In this document: positions 34,116-44,186 of the stretch, one piece after another
How positions within the stretch are numbered: the stretch's first letter is position 1
Layout: each line of letters begins with the position of its first letter
Assembly: GCF_013403985.1 (NCBI RefSeq)
Contig: NZ_JABFDF010000003.1
Coordinates: forward strand, 453,326-517,325
Length of the DNA: 64,000 bases
Direction: 5' to 3'
From: Winogradskyella ludwigii
GTDB taxonomy: Bacteria > Bacteroidota > Bacteroidia > Flavobacteriales > Flavobacteriaceae
Program-made: the position numbers and the translations under genes
The notes under the pieces: model-generated
The model's database searches: none
What the model was told of the DNA's origin: nothing
What the model saw: the letters and a program-made list of their open reading frames with translations, nothing else

Positions 34116-37100
34116 ATGCCTTCAAAACCGCTATTCCTGTTGCTGTGCCTTATCATGTCGTTTGCAAAAGCACAGAACAATCAAACAAACACAACTTCCG
34201 CACCAGAAACCATCACCGAAACTATCAGAGGAACCATCGTAGATAAAACCGATGGCACTCCGTTACCATACGCATATCTAAAAATAGATAAAACAGCGTT
34301 GGGAACTGTTACGGAAGGCGACGGTAAATTTCAAATCACCATTCCTAAAAAGTACGATTCTTACACCATCACCATAAGCTACTTAGGCTTTGAGGATCTT
34401 ATACTAAACATTGCCGAATTTAAAGCACTGAACGGCACCACCATAAACATGACGTCCGAATCTGTGTCATTAGATGAAGTCCTTGTGGAAGAAACAAAAG
34501 AGAAATTGCCTAGCGCAAAGTCTCTACTAAGAAAAGTCATTAAAAACATACCGTCAAATTACTCTACGTCTCCAAGCTTAATTACAGGCTACTACCGCGA
34601 AACCATGACCGAAAATGGCGAATACATTAAATACACCGATGCGGCTTGCGAATATTACGAAGCTCCATATCGTAAAAAGAAGTACAAATGGAGAGACTAC
34701 CAAAGCCCATACGATTTCTCTATGAGCAGTGGCACATTTAATTTCGATGCCAATTCACTACACCGCATACATTTTCACCACCAAACTTTAAAAGAAGAAC
34801 AGGTAAACGTTATCAATTCCAGATCCAGCAGCAGTTTAAGTAAACGTGAATTTCATGGCAATATTGAAGGTGGTCCTTTAAGTCTATTCTCCAGAAATAG
34901 AGTAAAATACCAACAGAGTTTCCTAGGTAAAAAAGCCACGCGTGATTTCGATTATACCATTTCAGAAGAATTAGACGACTCAGGTAATTGGGTCTATGTC
35001 TTAGAGTTTCAGACTAAAACCACCAAAGCAGATCTCGATGCGGTGGCCTCTCCAGATCGCAGAAATAGAAAACAATGGAACAAGGCGAACAAGCGTAAAT
35101 TACTAAAGGGCAAAATCTATATTAACCCAGACAACTACGCTGTAATGCGTTATGAGAGTAGCATTCCTAACCAACTCAAAGAATATTTCTGCGGTTACAA
35201 ATACAACCAAGTCAAGCATTTCGATTACAAATTGGACGTACGCTTCAAGAAAAACGGTGAACACTATGTTATAGATAACATGCGACACGAGGACGAATTC
35301 ATCTTTAAAGATAGCATCACCCAAACTACGACCTATTATTCGGCAATTTCCGAATTTAAAACCTCCAAAATCAACACCAATATCGTTAAGAAATTCCCTA
35401 GAGAGGACAATTTTGCCAATACCATGTCCAATCACTTATACGAGTTCCCACTAGACTACGATAATAAATTCTGGCAAAACTACACCCTAAATAATCCCAT
35501 AGCCACCATCGATACTATCATTAGAAAGGATATGGAATTCGAGAAAACCTTAGAACAACAATTTAGAGACAAACACATCCGTAACGATTCCATGCCGCAA
35601 CCCAAAGCGCCAATCATAACCTCTAGTTTTAAAATTCATGGCGAAACCTATACGGATAATTATGCTTGGCTAAAAGATACCAAAGCTCCAATAAACAATA
35701 AACCCGTCATGGAGTACTTGCGTCAAGAAAATAAATACACCGATAATTACAACATTCCACTAAAAAAAGCACAACGGAACATTTTTAAACAATTAGTAAA
35801 AACAGTCGAAAAAAACACCAGCTCATTACCTGTCAAAAAAAATGGCTATAGCTATTACAGCAGCTACACGGAAGATGATGAATACCCTATCTATTACAGA
35901 AAAGGCATCACCAAAGATACCCTTACAGAGGTGTTACTAGACGTTAACGAATTAGCTAAAGAAAAAGACTACTACACTGCAAGTCCTGGTGCCGTTAGTC
36001 CTAATAACCAATTCATCATGGTATACGAAAACACCACAGGAACAGATGAATACACCCTGAAAATAAAAGACCTTTCCAACCATACTTTTTTAACCGATTC
36101 TATTAATAGCGTAGGAGGAACGGTTTGGCTAGATAACAATACCTTTCTATACGTTAATGTCGAAAAAGGTACCTACAGACAGTCTAAAGTAATGCGCCAT
36201 AGCATTGGCACAGACTCCAATACCGATACCATCATCTACGAAGAAAAAGACCCTAGTTTTGGCGTTTCCATTCAAAAATCAAAATCTAAAGATTATATTT
36301 TCTTTAACACCTCTAGCAGTACCTCCTCTGAAAATTGGTATTTAAAGACGGACAACCCAACGGGAGACTTTAAAATCATAAAACCACGTGAAAAAGGACA
36401 CTTATATGGTGTGGAGCATCATAAAGACCTGTTTTATATCATCACCAATAAAAACGCCCTCAACTATAAAATAGCGACAGTACCTGTGAATGCTATTGAA
36501 ACCAGAACATGGACTGATATCATTCCACATCAAAAAGGCGTATTAATTCAAAATTTGCAGGTATTCGATAACTATCTCGTGATTAATGAAAAAGAAAACG
36601 CACAGCCTCGTCTTAAAATCATCGACCAAACCACTAAAGAAAGTCATTTTATTAAACTGAAAGAGGACTTTTACAATATCGGTATCGGTTACAATCCAGA
36701 GTTTGCTACAGACAGTTTACAGTTCAGTTACAGTTCTTTCGAGACACCATCTACCACGTACAAGTACAACATGGCAACTAAAAAGAAACGGCTAGTAAAA
36801 CAACACAGTAAACCCATTACGCATCCGTTCTATAAATATGTGGTAGAACGCAAATGGGTGACTGCAAAAGACGGACAACTAATTCCGCTAACCCTCATTA
36901 GTCACAAATGGCGTTCTAAAAGAAAAAGCGATAACCACAAAGTCTACCTAACGTCCTACGGATCTTACGGTTCTGGCCAAGGCATACCTGGCGGCGTAAC
37001 AGCACACATGCTGGTAAATTCAGGCTACGTCTATGCTATTGCACATATTAGAGGTGGGGACGATATGGGGAAAGAATGGTACGAGGATGGTAAACTATTT

Positions 37101-37676
37101 AACAAGAAAAATACCTTTACAGATTTTATAGCTTGTGCAGACTATCTCATTGCAGAAAACTATGCTAAAAAGGGTAGTATTGTTGCCCAAGGTGGCAGCG
37201 CTGGTGGTCTATTAATGGGTGCCGTAATTAATGAACGACCAGAATTATTCAATACCGTAATTTTAGATGTGCCGTTTGTAGACGTTATAAATACCATGTT
37301 AGACGAAAACTTACCACTAACCGTTGGCGAGTTTGAAGAATGGGGAAATCCTAAAAACAAAAAAGCATACCAATACATCAAGTCCTACAGTCCTTATGAT
37401 AACGTGAAAGCACAAAATTACCCCAATCTACTGTTCTTCACTGGACTGAACGATACTAGAGTAGGGTATTGGGAGCCCGCTAAAATGGTAGCCAAACTAA
37501 GAGCTACTAAAACCGATGATAACGTACTGCTATTAAAAACAGACTTTTCTAACGGACACTCTGGTGGTTCTGGCAGATTTGCTGGCTTTAGAGATAGCGC
37601 GTATAAATTAGCTTTGATTTTTGAGTTGGAGCGATTATCAAAAATAACACCTAAAGCGCAGGTTTTAAATAATTAA
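34116..37676 (+). CDS. Carboxypeptidase-regulatory-like domain fused to S9 oligopeptidase
   Basis: A 1186-aa exported protein made of two normally separate proteins. After a signal peptide (LFLLLCLIMSFAKAQ), a carboxypeptidase-regulatory-like beta-sandwich (about 35-115; IRGTIVDKTDGTPLPYAYLKI) leads into the uncharacterised region that often follows it in Bacteroidota surface proteins (to about 490). From about 495 it is a prolyl oligopeptidase/oligopeptidase B of family S9A: propeller, then hydrolase with Ser1028 in GGSAGG, Asp1113 in LNDTRV and His1148 in NGHSGG. All three catalytic residues are present. It should be a periplasmic or surface serine peptidase. Oligopeptidase B alone is about 690 aa. 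Confidence 0.9.
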   Translation: MPSKPLFLLLCLIMSFAKAQNNQTNTTSAPETITETIRGTIVDKTDGTPLPYAYLKIDKTALGTVTEGDGKFQITIPKKYDSYTITISYLGFEDLILNIAEFKALNGTTINMTSESVSLDEVLVEETKEKLPSAKSLLRKVIKNIPSNYSTSPSLITGYYRETMTENGEYIKYTDAACEYYEAPYRKKKYKWRDYQSPYDFSMSSGTFNFDANSLHRIHFHHQTLKEEQVNVINSRSSSSLSKREFHGNIEGGPLSLFSRNRVKYQQSFLGKKATRDFDYTISEELDDSGNWVYVLEFQTKTTKADLDAVASPDRRNRKQWNKANKRKLLKGKIYINPDNYAVMRYESSIPNQLKEYFCGYKYNQVKHFDYKLDVRFKKNGEHYVIDNMRHEDEFIFKDSITQTTTYYSAISEFKTSKINTNIVKKFPREDNFANTMSNHLYEFPLDYDNKFWQNYTLNNPIATIDTIIRKDMEFEKTLEQQFRDKHIRNDSMPQPKAPIITSSFKIHGETYTDNYAWLKDTKAPINNKPVMEYLRQENKYTDNYNIPLKKAQRNIFKQLVKTVEKNTSSLPVKKNGYSYYSSYTEDDEYPIYYRKGITKDTLTEVLLDVNELAKEKDYYTASPGAVSPNNQFIMVYENTTGTDEYTLKIKDLSNHTFLTDSINSVGGTVWLDNNTFLYVNVEKGTYRQSKVMRHSIGTDSNTDTIIYEEKDPSFGVSIQKSKSKDYIFFNTSSSTSSENWYLKTDNPTGDFKIIKPREKGHLYGVEHHKDLFYIITNKNALNYKIATVPVNAIETRTWTDIIPHQKGVLIQNLQVFDNYLVINEKENAQPRLKIIDQTTKESHFIKLKEDFYNIGIGYNPEFATDSLQFSYSSFETPSTTYKYNMATKKKRLVKQHSKPITHPFYKYVVERKWVTAKDGQLIPLTLISHKWRSKRKSDNHKVYLTSYGSYGSGQGIPGGVTAHMLVNSGYVYAIAHIRGGDDMGKEWYEDGKLFNKKNTFTDFIACADYLIAENYAKKGSIVAQGGSAGGLLMGAVINERPELFNTVILDVPFVDVINTMLDENLPLTVGEFEEWGNPKNKKAYQYIKSYSPYDNVKAQNYPNLLFFTGLNDTRVGYWEPAKMVAKLRATKTDDNVLLLKTDFSNGHSGGSGRFAGFRDSAYKLALIFELERLSKITPKAQVLNN

Positions 37677-37745
37677 ACTATTACGGCATGGATGGAAATA
37701 GCGGAATGGCATAATTAAAACATAACCTTAATTCGTATAGCATTA

Positions 37746-38372
37746 TTATATTAATCCTCCAAACAGAGCGTGGCAAGCAATAAAAGCAATTACTGATAAA
37801 ATAATACCAATTAAAAAGATGTTAAATGATTTACGAAGCAATTTAAATTTACGATCAATTGTTTTCCCTAAATGGTAAGTGTCTTTTGCAATGGTTTTAT
37901 AAAGCTCATCACCTTCATTCATTAAGTTAGTAACACTATTTACGTACTCTTCTTCTTCCATTTCTTGAAAATTACCATAAAACATTAAATTGTTAGCCTC
38001 GCTTTTTCCGTGAACTAGTTCTGGACGCGTCGCGAATATAGCAAAGGCTATTGATGTTAGATTGGTAAACAAAATCATTATAACTGGATAAATAAGATGA
38101 GGGTCTTCACTTAATTGATTCATTACAGTACCAAGTATTAATGATAAAATCAAAGCATTTATAGATATTAAAATGTTTGATTTTGTATCTATCATCGTAT
38201 TTAAGGTATACTGATTTTTAGATAACAACCTAAATAATGTTTCTACACCGCGTTCAGACCTTGGTGCTACTTTTGCTAGTTTCTTTTTTAGCTGTTTTAA
38301 GGCCTCTTTATCTATATTTAATTCTTCCATTAAATACTTATCTTCTGCTTTTCCTTTTGATTTATCACTCAT
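37746..38372 (-). CDS. Pycsar-effector-like (DUF5706/PycTM) membrane protein
   Basis: A 208-aa protein with a charged N-terminus, then KNQYTLNTMIDTKSNILISINALILSLIL (first helix), a second helix containing AFAIFATRPELV, a cytoplasmic stretch with YGNFQEMEEEEYV and YHLGKTIDRKFKLLRKSFNIF, and a last helix. This is the DUF5706 domain used as the membrane effector of Pycsar anti-phage systems. In Bacteroidota it is more often fused to an HD phosphohydrolase; here the HD part is absent. No pyrimidine cyclase gene is in the window. Its start overlaps ppk1 by 4 nt, so it is coupled to polyphosphate synthesis. Confidence 0.78.
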   Translation of the reverse strand: MSDKSKGKAEDKYLMEELNIDKEALKQLKKKLAKVAPRSERGVETLFRLLSKNQYTLNTMIDTKSNILISINALILSLILGTVMNQLSEDPHLIYPVIMILFTNLTSIAFAIFATRPELVHGKSEANNLMFYGNFQEMEEEEYVNSVTNLMNEGDELYKTIAKDTYHLGKTIDRKFKLLRKSFNIFLIGIILSVIAFIACHALFGGLI

Positions 38373-40363
38373 AATAAAGTTTTATATATTATATGTTGAG
38401 AACACTCTCCTAATGCATCTTTTTCAACGTAATTGTTGTTTTGATTAGCATCTATTAATCTAGATTTTATAGTATCGTTTAATTGTATGTCTAATAATTC
38501 TTTTAATTTTAAATGAATATCAGGATCTAGAATAGGTGTTATGACTTCTATTCTATGATCTAAATTACGTGTCATCCAATCTGCAGAACCAAGGTACATT
38601 TTTTCTTTTCCACTATTTCCAAAAACATAAATTCTTCCGTGTTCTAAAAATCGATCGACAATACTAGTTATAACTATGTTTTCACTTTGCCCTTCAATTC
38701 CTGGAATTAGGCAACAAATACCACGAATAAGCAATCTTATTTTTACACCTGCGTTACTAGCCTTATAAAGTAACTTAATCATTTTGGTATCTTGAAGACT
38801 ATTTAATTTTAAAATTATATAGGCTTCTTTACCCGCTGTTGCATTTTCAATTTCTAAATCTATTAACTCTGTAAATTTACTTCGTGTAGTAAATGGCGAT
38901 ACTAAAAGCTGGTTAGATTTTGGTATAATAATTTGTCGTTCTAACACTTGAAATACTTGGCAGAGTTCTCCTGTAATTTTAGGATTTGCTGTCAATAATC
39001 CAAAATCGGTATAAATTTCTGATGTTTTTTCATTAAAATTACCTGTACTTATGTAGCCATATATATGCGATGTATTTTCTTCAATACGCTCTATATATAA
39101 AATTTTAGAATGTACTTTTATTCCTGGATAACTATAAACTACATTAGCTCCATTCTCTTCTAATATTTTTCCCCATTTAATATTATTTTCTTCATCAAAA
39201 CGCGCTTTTGTTTCTATAAACACAAACACTTCTTTTCCGTTTTTAACCGCATTTAATAAAGCCTTTGCTACAAGCGAATCTTTTGATATTCTATATAAAG
39301 TAATTTTAATTCTTTGAACATTAACATCATTAGAAGCCTCTTCTAGCAATTGTATAACGGGTTGGTAGGATTGATATGGAAAACACAAAAGCCGATCCTT
39401 ATCTTTAATAGCCTTAAACATGTTTGAATAACCGTTAAACTCTTTATTTGATAATGGTGGAAGATCTAAAAAAGATAAATTTTTAGAGGTTGGATTTGGG
39501 AAACCGAATAAGTCTTTAAAATTATGATAAGTACCGCCTTTTATAATATCTGTCTCATTAATATCTAAAACTTCATTTAACTTTAATTGTAGTTTTTTTG
39601 GGGTTAACTCATCAATTAATGCTCTTGTAACTTGACCACTAACTCTATTAGGTAATGCACTTTTAATCTTATCTAACAAATTACCGGAATATTCATTGTC
39701 TATATACAACTCAGCATCTCTTGAAATTTTTATACTATAAAATTCCTGTTCATAAATTGTTTTTAGATGGTGTTTTAAGATATCGTCTACAAATGTTATG
39801 TAATGTTTATTATCTACCGAAGGAAGTACTACAAAACGAGGTGAGTCCTCATTGATTTTTACCCAAAGAAGCATATCGTCTTCCATTTGGGAAACTAAAT
39901 ACAAGGCTTCATTTTCAAGAAAAGGTTTGTTTTTACTAAAATTTAAAGATTGTGAAAGTTGAATGTTTTCTTCATAGTACTTTTTACTAAAAGCCTGTTG
40001 CTCTTTGTTAAACTCTTTATGAGATAATAGATTAATACCTTCGTTTTGTAATGCCGGAATAATTTCGGTAAAAAAAACACGTCCAAATTCTTTTTGTTGA
40101 ATATCAACTTGCTTCTTAATTTCTCTTAATAATTTATTTGGCTTAGTTATTAAGCGTTTTCTAAGTGGCTTATCTAACTGCTTTATTTTTCTAATATCTG
40201 AAACTCTAACTTTAAAAAACTCATCCAAATTAGAAGAAAATATAGCCAAAAATTTAATACGCTCATACAATGGGTTTCCTTTATCTGTGGCTTCTTGAAG
40301 TACGCGATGATTAAATCTTAACCATGATAAATCTCTGTTATAATATTGGTCTGTGTTTAACAT
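38369..40363 (-). CDS. ppk1: Polyphosphate kinase 1
   Basis: A 664-aa PPK1, which makes polyphosphate from ATP reversibly, on the cytoplasmic side. N-terminal YYNRDLSWLRFNHRVLQEA, the first phospholipase-D-like His in YPGIKVHSKILYIER, GYISTGNFNEKTSEIYTDFGL, and the second His in DRFLEHGRIYVFGN followed by LGSADWMTRNLDHRIEV are all in place. Slightly shorter than the usual 690 or so residues. It overlaps the DUF5706 gene by 4 nt and lies 5 nt after the barrel gene, as the penultimate gene of the long operon. Confidence 0.94.
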   Translation of the reverse strand: MLNTDQYYNRDLSWLRFNHRVLQEATDKGNPLYERIKFLAIFSSNLDEFFKVRVSDIRKIKQLDKPLRKRLITKPNKLLREIKKQVDIQQKEFGRVFFTEIIPALQNEGINLLSHKEFNKEQQAFSKKYYEENIQLSQSLNFSKNKPFLENEALYLVSQMEDDMLLWVKINEDSPRFVVLPSVDNKHYITFVDDILKHHLKTIYEQEFYSIKISRDAELYIDNEYSGNLLDKIKSALPNRVSGQVTRALIDELTPKKLQLKLNEVLDINETDIIKGGTYHNFKDLFGFPNPTSKNLSFLDLPPLSNKEFNGYSNMFKAIKDKDRLLCFPYQSYQPVIQLLEEASNDVNVQRIKITLYRISKDSLVAKALLNAVKNGKEVFVFIETKARFDEENNIKWGKILEENGANVVYSYPGIKVHSKILYIERIEENTSHIYGYISTGNFNEKTSEIYTDFGLLTANPKITGELCQVFQVLERQIIIPKSNQLLVSPFTTRSKFTELIDLEIENATAGKEAYIILKLNSLQDTKMIKLLYKASNAGVKIRLLIRGICCLIPGIEGQSENIVITSIVDRFLEHGRIYVFGNSGKEKMYLGSADWMTRNLDHRIEVITPILDPDIHLKLKELLDIQLNDTIKSRLIDANQNNNYVEKDALGECSQHIIYKTLL

Positions 40364-40368
40364 ATTTT

Positions 40369-41256
40369 TTAAATCTTAAGTCTAATTCCAGTTCTTAAAT
40401 AAAGAGTATTAGAACTATCTAACGCTTCAATATTGTCCTTGTTTTCATCTCTTAAATTGACTGAACTGCTAAAAATATAAGAAGACCTTGCGTAAAATTG
40501 AATGTTTTTAGTGAAATGATATTCATATTGCAATCCACCCAAGATTAAAGACATATTAATACTTTCGGCATCTAAAGTGCTATCTATTAGAATACCGTGT
40601 TGTAGATTGGCTGTAAAACCATCGAGCTCTGCATACAATTTAAATCGGTGTTTACTAGAAGCATGGTACTGCAAATTAGTTTTAGGTATACCAAGGTTGT
40701 ATGACCATTTGGGATGAAATTTCCTGTAATAACTAATAAATGGCAATGGATAAGGAAACCCACGATTTCCGGAATATGAAATACCTAAAATAAGACTCCA
40801 TGGTTTTTTTGCATTTGGATCCTTTTTTTTATCTTTAATAAAAACAACATCTCCAGAGATTATAACATCTTCAAGACTTAAATCATTAGCCGTTAAATTA
40901 GAACTAAAACCAGGTGTTAATCTCACGCCTAAACGCCAATCATTTTTTAAAAGTTTTGTGTAAGCAATATTAAGGTCTAGTAATTGAAAATCACTAATCG
41001 TTTCTTTATCAAAAGAAGGATTATCATCCATTACAAGCTTAATATTAGAATAATCAAGACCTAATAATAAATAAGATCCTTCTTTTTTTAATTCAATAGG
41101 GTAGTTAAATAATCCGCGTATACGACTATATTCTATATCCGAGTTTCCTCTAGGAAGTATGGTGTAATCTATTTTAGCCAAATCGCTTAATTGGGCGAAA
41201 CTAAAATTTGCAATAAATACAACACATATTAAAAACGAGTATTTTAAGTTTTTCAT
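40369..41256 (-). CDS. Outer-membrane beta-barrel protein (DUF6268-like)
   Basis: A 295-aa exported protein with signal peptide [17 protein letters not shown]. Strand patterns include [71 protein letters not shown] and [12 protein letters not shown]. The YPLPFISYY...LGIP part matches the protein at 7298-8200, so both belong to one family, which I recall as DUF6268. The start overlaps the antiporter gene end by 4 nt. Its place among ion transporters and ppk1 suggests it serves the same envelope process. Function unknown. Confidence 0.72.
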   Translation of the reverse strand: MKNLKYSFLICVVFIANFSFAQLSDLAKIDYTILPRGNSDIEYSRIRGLFNYPIELKKEGSYLLLGLDYSNIKLVMDDNPSFDKETISDFQLLDLNIAYTKLLKNDWRLGVRLTPGFSSNLTANDLSLEDVIISGDVVFIKDKKKDPNAKKPWSLILGISYSGNRGFPYPLPFISYYRKFHPKWSYNLGIPKTNLQYHASSKHRFKLYAELDGFTANLQHGILIDSTLDAESINMSLILGGLQYEYHFTKNIQFYARSSYIFSSSVNLRDENKDNIEALDSSNTLYLRTGIRLKI

Positions 41257-42494
41257 TTATATAATTTCTTTACAACTTTACCAATACTCAAACCTTGAAC
41301 AATAATTGAAAATAATACGATAATATAGGTGATATGAAGTATTAAATCTCCCGAAAGCCCTTTACTTAGGCTTAAAGCTAAAGCAATGGAAATACCTCCA
41401 CGTAATCCTCCCCAAGTTAAAACAGCAATCGTTTTAATTGGTTTTTTTTCTTCGTGTTTTAATAATGAATAGGGCAAAAACACAGAAATAAACCGTGCCA
41501 ATAGCACAATTAGAATGGCTAGAAGACCTAATAAAATATAATTTGTATTAAAATCTAACAGGTGAATAGCAAGTCCAATCAGAACAAATAAAATACCATT
41601 AAAAACATCATCTAAAATTTCCCAAAAAGAATTGATCGCTTTTTGCACTGGGTTTTTATCTTCACTGATATGTATTCTGTTTCCTATAAACAGACCAGCA
41701 ACGACCATGGCTAGTGGTGCGGATATATGTAAGATAAAAGCACCTGATGTTCCGCCCATAACTACAGCAAGTGTAATCATTACAGCTAACTGTGGGTTTT
41801 CTTTTAAAGATTGTATACATTTTAATCCTAGAAAACCAATGAGTAATCCGTAAAGTAATCCACCAACGGCTTCTTCTAGAAACAATGTTCCTATTTCTCC
41901 TCCAATTTCTGTAGAACTGTGTTCTCCCGTTGCAGTAGCAATTAATAATATTCCAGAAAAAACAACAACACCAATACCGTCATTAAATAACGATTCTCCT
42001 TCTATTTTTATACCCAAACTTTTAGAGATATTGGCCTCTTTTAAAATGGCCATAACAGCAATTGGATCCGTTGGAGAAATTAAAGCACCAAATAAGAGTG
42101 CATGTAAAAAGGGGAGTTCTAAACTAAATAATTGTGCACCAAAAAACACTAAGCCACCAACTATAAATGTAGAGATGAGAACTCCTAAAGTAGCAAAGAG
42201 AAAAATTGATTTTTTTTCTTTGTTAAGGGCTCCTAAATTAACGTGCAATGCACCTGCAAATAGTAAAAAACTTAAAATACCATCGAGTAACAATGTTTTA
42301 AAATCTGCGTTGACAATAATGTCACAAAAGAATCTATAAAATTCAGGAAAAACAGTTTTGCTTAACGTTATTGGAATGATTAAAAGTAGACTCAAAATCA
42401 TTAATCCAATAGTGGTTGGCAGTTTTAACCACTTATAATTAACGTAGTTAAAAAGTGCTGCTATGGTAAATATGATACTGAACGATTCGAACAT
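41253..42494 (-). CDS. CPA1-type Na+/H+ antiporter
   Basis: A 413-aa inner-membrane antiporter with about 12-13 helices. Diagnostic segments are [16 protein letters not shown] and [18 protein letters not shown], which carries the conserved Asn-Asp pair of electroneutral exchangers, and the late [18 protein letters not shown]. It has no C-terminal regulatory domain. It exchanges cytoplasmic Na+ (or K+) for protons. It starts 1 nt after the K+ channel gene ends and overlaps the barrel gene, so the three envelope ion genes are tightly coupled. Confidence 0.93.
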   Translation of the reverse strand: MFESFSIIFTIAALFNYVNYKWLKLPTTIGLMILSLLLIIPITLSKTVFPEFYRFFCDIIVNADFKTLLLDGILSFLLFAGALHVNLGALNKEKKSIFLFATLGVLISTFIVGGLVFFGAQLFSLELPFLHALLFGALISPTDPIAVMAILKEANISKSLGIKIEGESLFNDGIGVVVFSGILLIATATGEHSSTEIGGEIGTLFLEEAVGGLLYGLLIGFLGLKCIQSLKENPQLAVMITLAVVMGGTSGAFILHISAPLAMVVAGLFIGNRIHISEDKNPVQKAINSFWEILDDVFNGILFVLIGLAIHLLDFNTNYILLGLLAILIVLLARFISVFLPYSLLKHEEKKPIKTIAVLTWGGLRGGISIALALSLSKGLSGDLILHITYIIVLFSIIVQGLSIGKVVKKLYK

Positions 42495-42495
42495 T

Positions 42496-43161
42496 TTATT
42501 TTGATTTTGTATTTATATATTTCCCAACAAAAACAGCTATAACAATAGCAAGGTAAAACTGTCCGATGATATTCATAACAAGTGTAAGTGATTGTGCAGG
42601 TGCTGTAAGTGGCGTAATATCCCCATAACCAACCGTAGTAATGCTTATAAAACTGAAATAGTAAAAGCTAAAGCCAGAAAATCCTTTGATGAGTTGAAAT
42701 GAATTTGAATCGAAGAAATTAATAGTCTCAAAAAGAATACCTCCAAGTATTCCTAAGTAAAGAAATCCTAATAAGGGGCCTAAAATAAACTGTAAGCTAA
42801 TTTCCTTTGTTTTTAATAATTGCCTTATTAAAATGACACAGAAACAAGTAAATAACAAAAACGAAAAGACCAATCTACATATTAAAATAAGTTTAGAATT
42901 TTCATTAGAAAGTTCTAGCCAAATAGTTGTTAACGTAAGAAACCCTATAACGTAGGTTGTTAGTTTTGCTAATTTCCTAGACGCCAGTAATACGCTACTT
43001 AAAATAACCAAAGTATAATTTATAACAACGACATAAGCAGGACTAAAGCTACTCAACGCCATATGTATAGGAGTCAATAAAAAATTAAAAGTTGCCAAGA
43101 GCGCAATTAAATACTTATATCGCGCAACGTTCTTCCAGTTAATTATTGATTGTAACTCCAT
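42496..43161 (-). CDS. Two-pore-helix-type potassium channel
   Basis: A 221-aa membrane protein with about six helices. Its last third has the K+ channel pore: a pore helix ([10 protein letters not shown]) and the selectivity filter [11 protein letters not shown], followed by the inner helix [23 protein letters not shown]. No C-terminal RCK/TrkA domain is fused, and no gene for one is adjacent, so ligand control is unclear. It lies 5 nt after the protease gene and 1 nt before the antiporter gene. Confidence 0.9.
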   Translation of the reverse strand: MELQSIINWKNVARYKYLIALLATFNFLLTPIHMALSSFSPAYVVVINYTLVILSSVLLASRKLAKLTTYVIGFLTLTTIWLELSNENSKLILICRLVFSFLLFTCFCVILIRQLLKTKEISLQFILGPLLGFLYLGILGGILFETINFFDSNSFQLIKGFSGFSFYYFSFISITTVGYGDITPLTAPAQSLTLVMNIIGQFYLAIVIAVFVGKYINTKSK

Positions 43162-43166
43162 TTATA

Positions 43167-44186
43167 TTAAAAATTAGCTTCAAGAGTTATCACTTTTCCT
43201 TTTCTCAATACTTCAATAAGTACTTGGCCGCCAACCTTGAGATTTTCAATTTGCTTTTTAATAGTACCTAAGTCGTGAGGTGAATTACAACTTAAGCCTT
43301 GAATACTTAAAATAATATCTCCGCCTAACCACATATTTTGACCTAATATTTCTGCTTGAAAAACACCTGGCTTTAACCCAATTTTATCTGCAAAAGAATT
43401 AGGGGTTACACGTTGAATTAAGACTCCTGATTTTTGTGGTGTATTAAAAACTCCTGCTAATCCTTCGCTTAATAAAACACCATCAAATCCTGTCCAAAAA
43501 CTATTAACATCAAATAAAACATTCTTTGCAGTATCAATATCCACAGCAAATCCAAGACCTTCAAATCCGCCACTATTAGATAATATAAAACTAACAATAC
43601 CAATAACTTCACCTTTTAGGTTAAACATTGGACCACCTGAGTTTCCTTGATTTATAGAAGCATCTGTCTGTATAAAACCAGCCATCTCTCCATTAGAAAT
43701 CATATTTTTATCCATCTTACGACTGATGTGCCCAACAGATAAAGAATGCTCAAGGCCACGAGGTGCACCGATAATAAGAATCTGCTCTCCAATTTTTGAA
43801 TTACTAGAATTCCCTACGGTTGCTGGTTTTAGGTTTGGTGGAACTATTCTTAATTTGAGAAGTGCTACATCTGCTGCTGTTGAATTTGATATGACATCGG
43901 CAGGAAATGTAGTACCATCTTGTAGTTTAACAGAGATTTCATTTGCAGATTCAACAACATGTGAAGCCGTAATAATAAAGCCTTCCTTATCAATGATAAC
44001 ACCAGATCCTAAACCACCTGAACGTGTTAATTGCTTGTCTTTTACTTTATATTCTACAACTTCTATAGTTACAACTGACGGATCAAGTTGTTCAAATAAT
44101 AGAGATAAATCTTGAGCATTTACGCTTGCAGTAAAACCAATTAATAATAAGATTAAATAGCTAATGCCTTTTATTTTATTCTTCAT
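43167..44186 (-). CDS. HtrA-like serine protease with PDZ domain
   Basis: A 339-aa exported protease with signal peptide GISYLILLLIGFTASVNAQ. The trypsin-like domain has all three catalytic residues: His in IITASHVVE, Asp in STAADVALLKL and Ser in INQGNSGGPMFN. One C-terminal PDZ domain (about 235-330) begins near GVFNTPQKSGVLIQRV. DegP and DegQ usually have two PDZ domains; one resembles DegS, but there is no membrane anchor here, so it should be periplasmic. Its start overlaps the end of the malic enzyme gene by 11 nt. Confidence 0.92.
   Translation of the reverse strand: MKNKIKGISYLILLLIGFTASVNAQDLSLLFEQLDPSVVTIEVVEYKVKDKQLTRSGGLGSGVIIDKEGFIITASHVVESANEISVKLQDGTTFPADVISNSTAADVALLKLRIVPPNLKPATVGNSSNSKIGEQILIIGAPRGLEHSLSVGHISRKMDKNMISNGEMAGFIQTDASINQGNSGGPMFNLKGEVIGIVSFILSNSGGFEGLGFAVDIDTAKNVLFDVNSFWTGFDGVLLSEGLAGVFNTPQKSGVLIQRVTPNSFADKIGLKPGVFQAEILGQNMWLGGDIILSIQGLSCNSPHDLGTIKKQIENLKVGGQVLIEVLRKGKVITLEANF

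Noticed and set aside
37746..38372. A complete Pycsar anti-phage system
   Set aside because: Only the effector-like membrane domain is present. No uridylate or cytidylate cyclase is encoded in the window, so a standard Pycsar operon cannot be claimed.
42031..42339. Plus-strand open frames opposite the antiporter and neighbouring minus-strand genes
   Set aside because: They are antisense shadows of clear conserved genes and show no start signals, domains or composition of their own.
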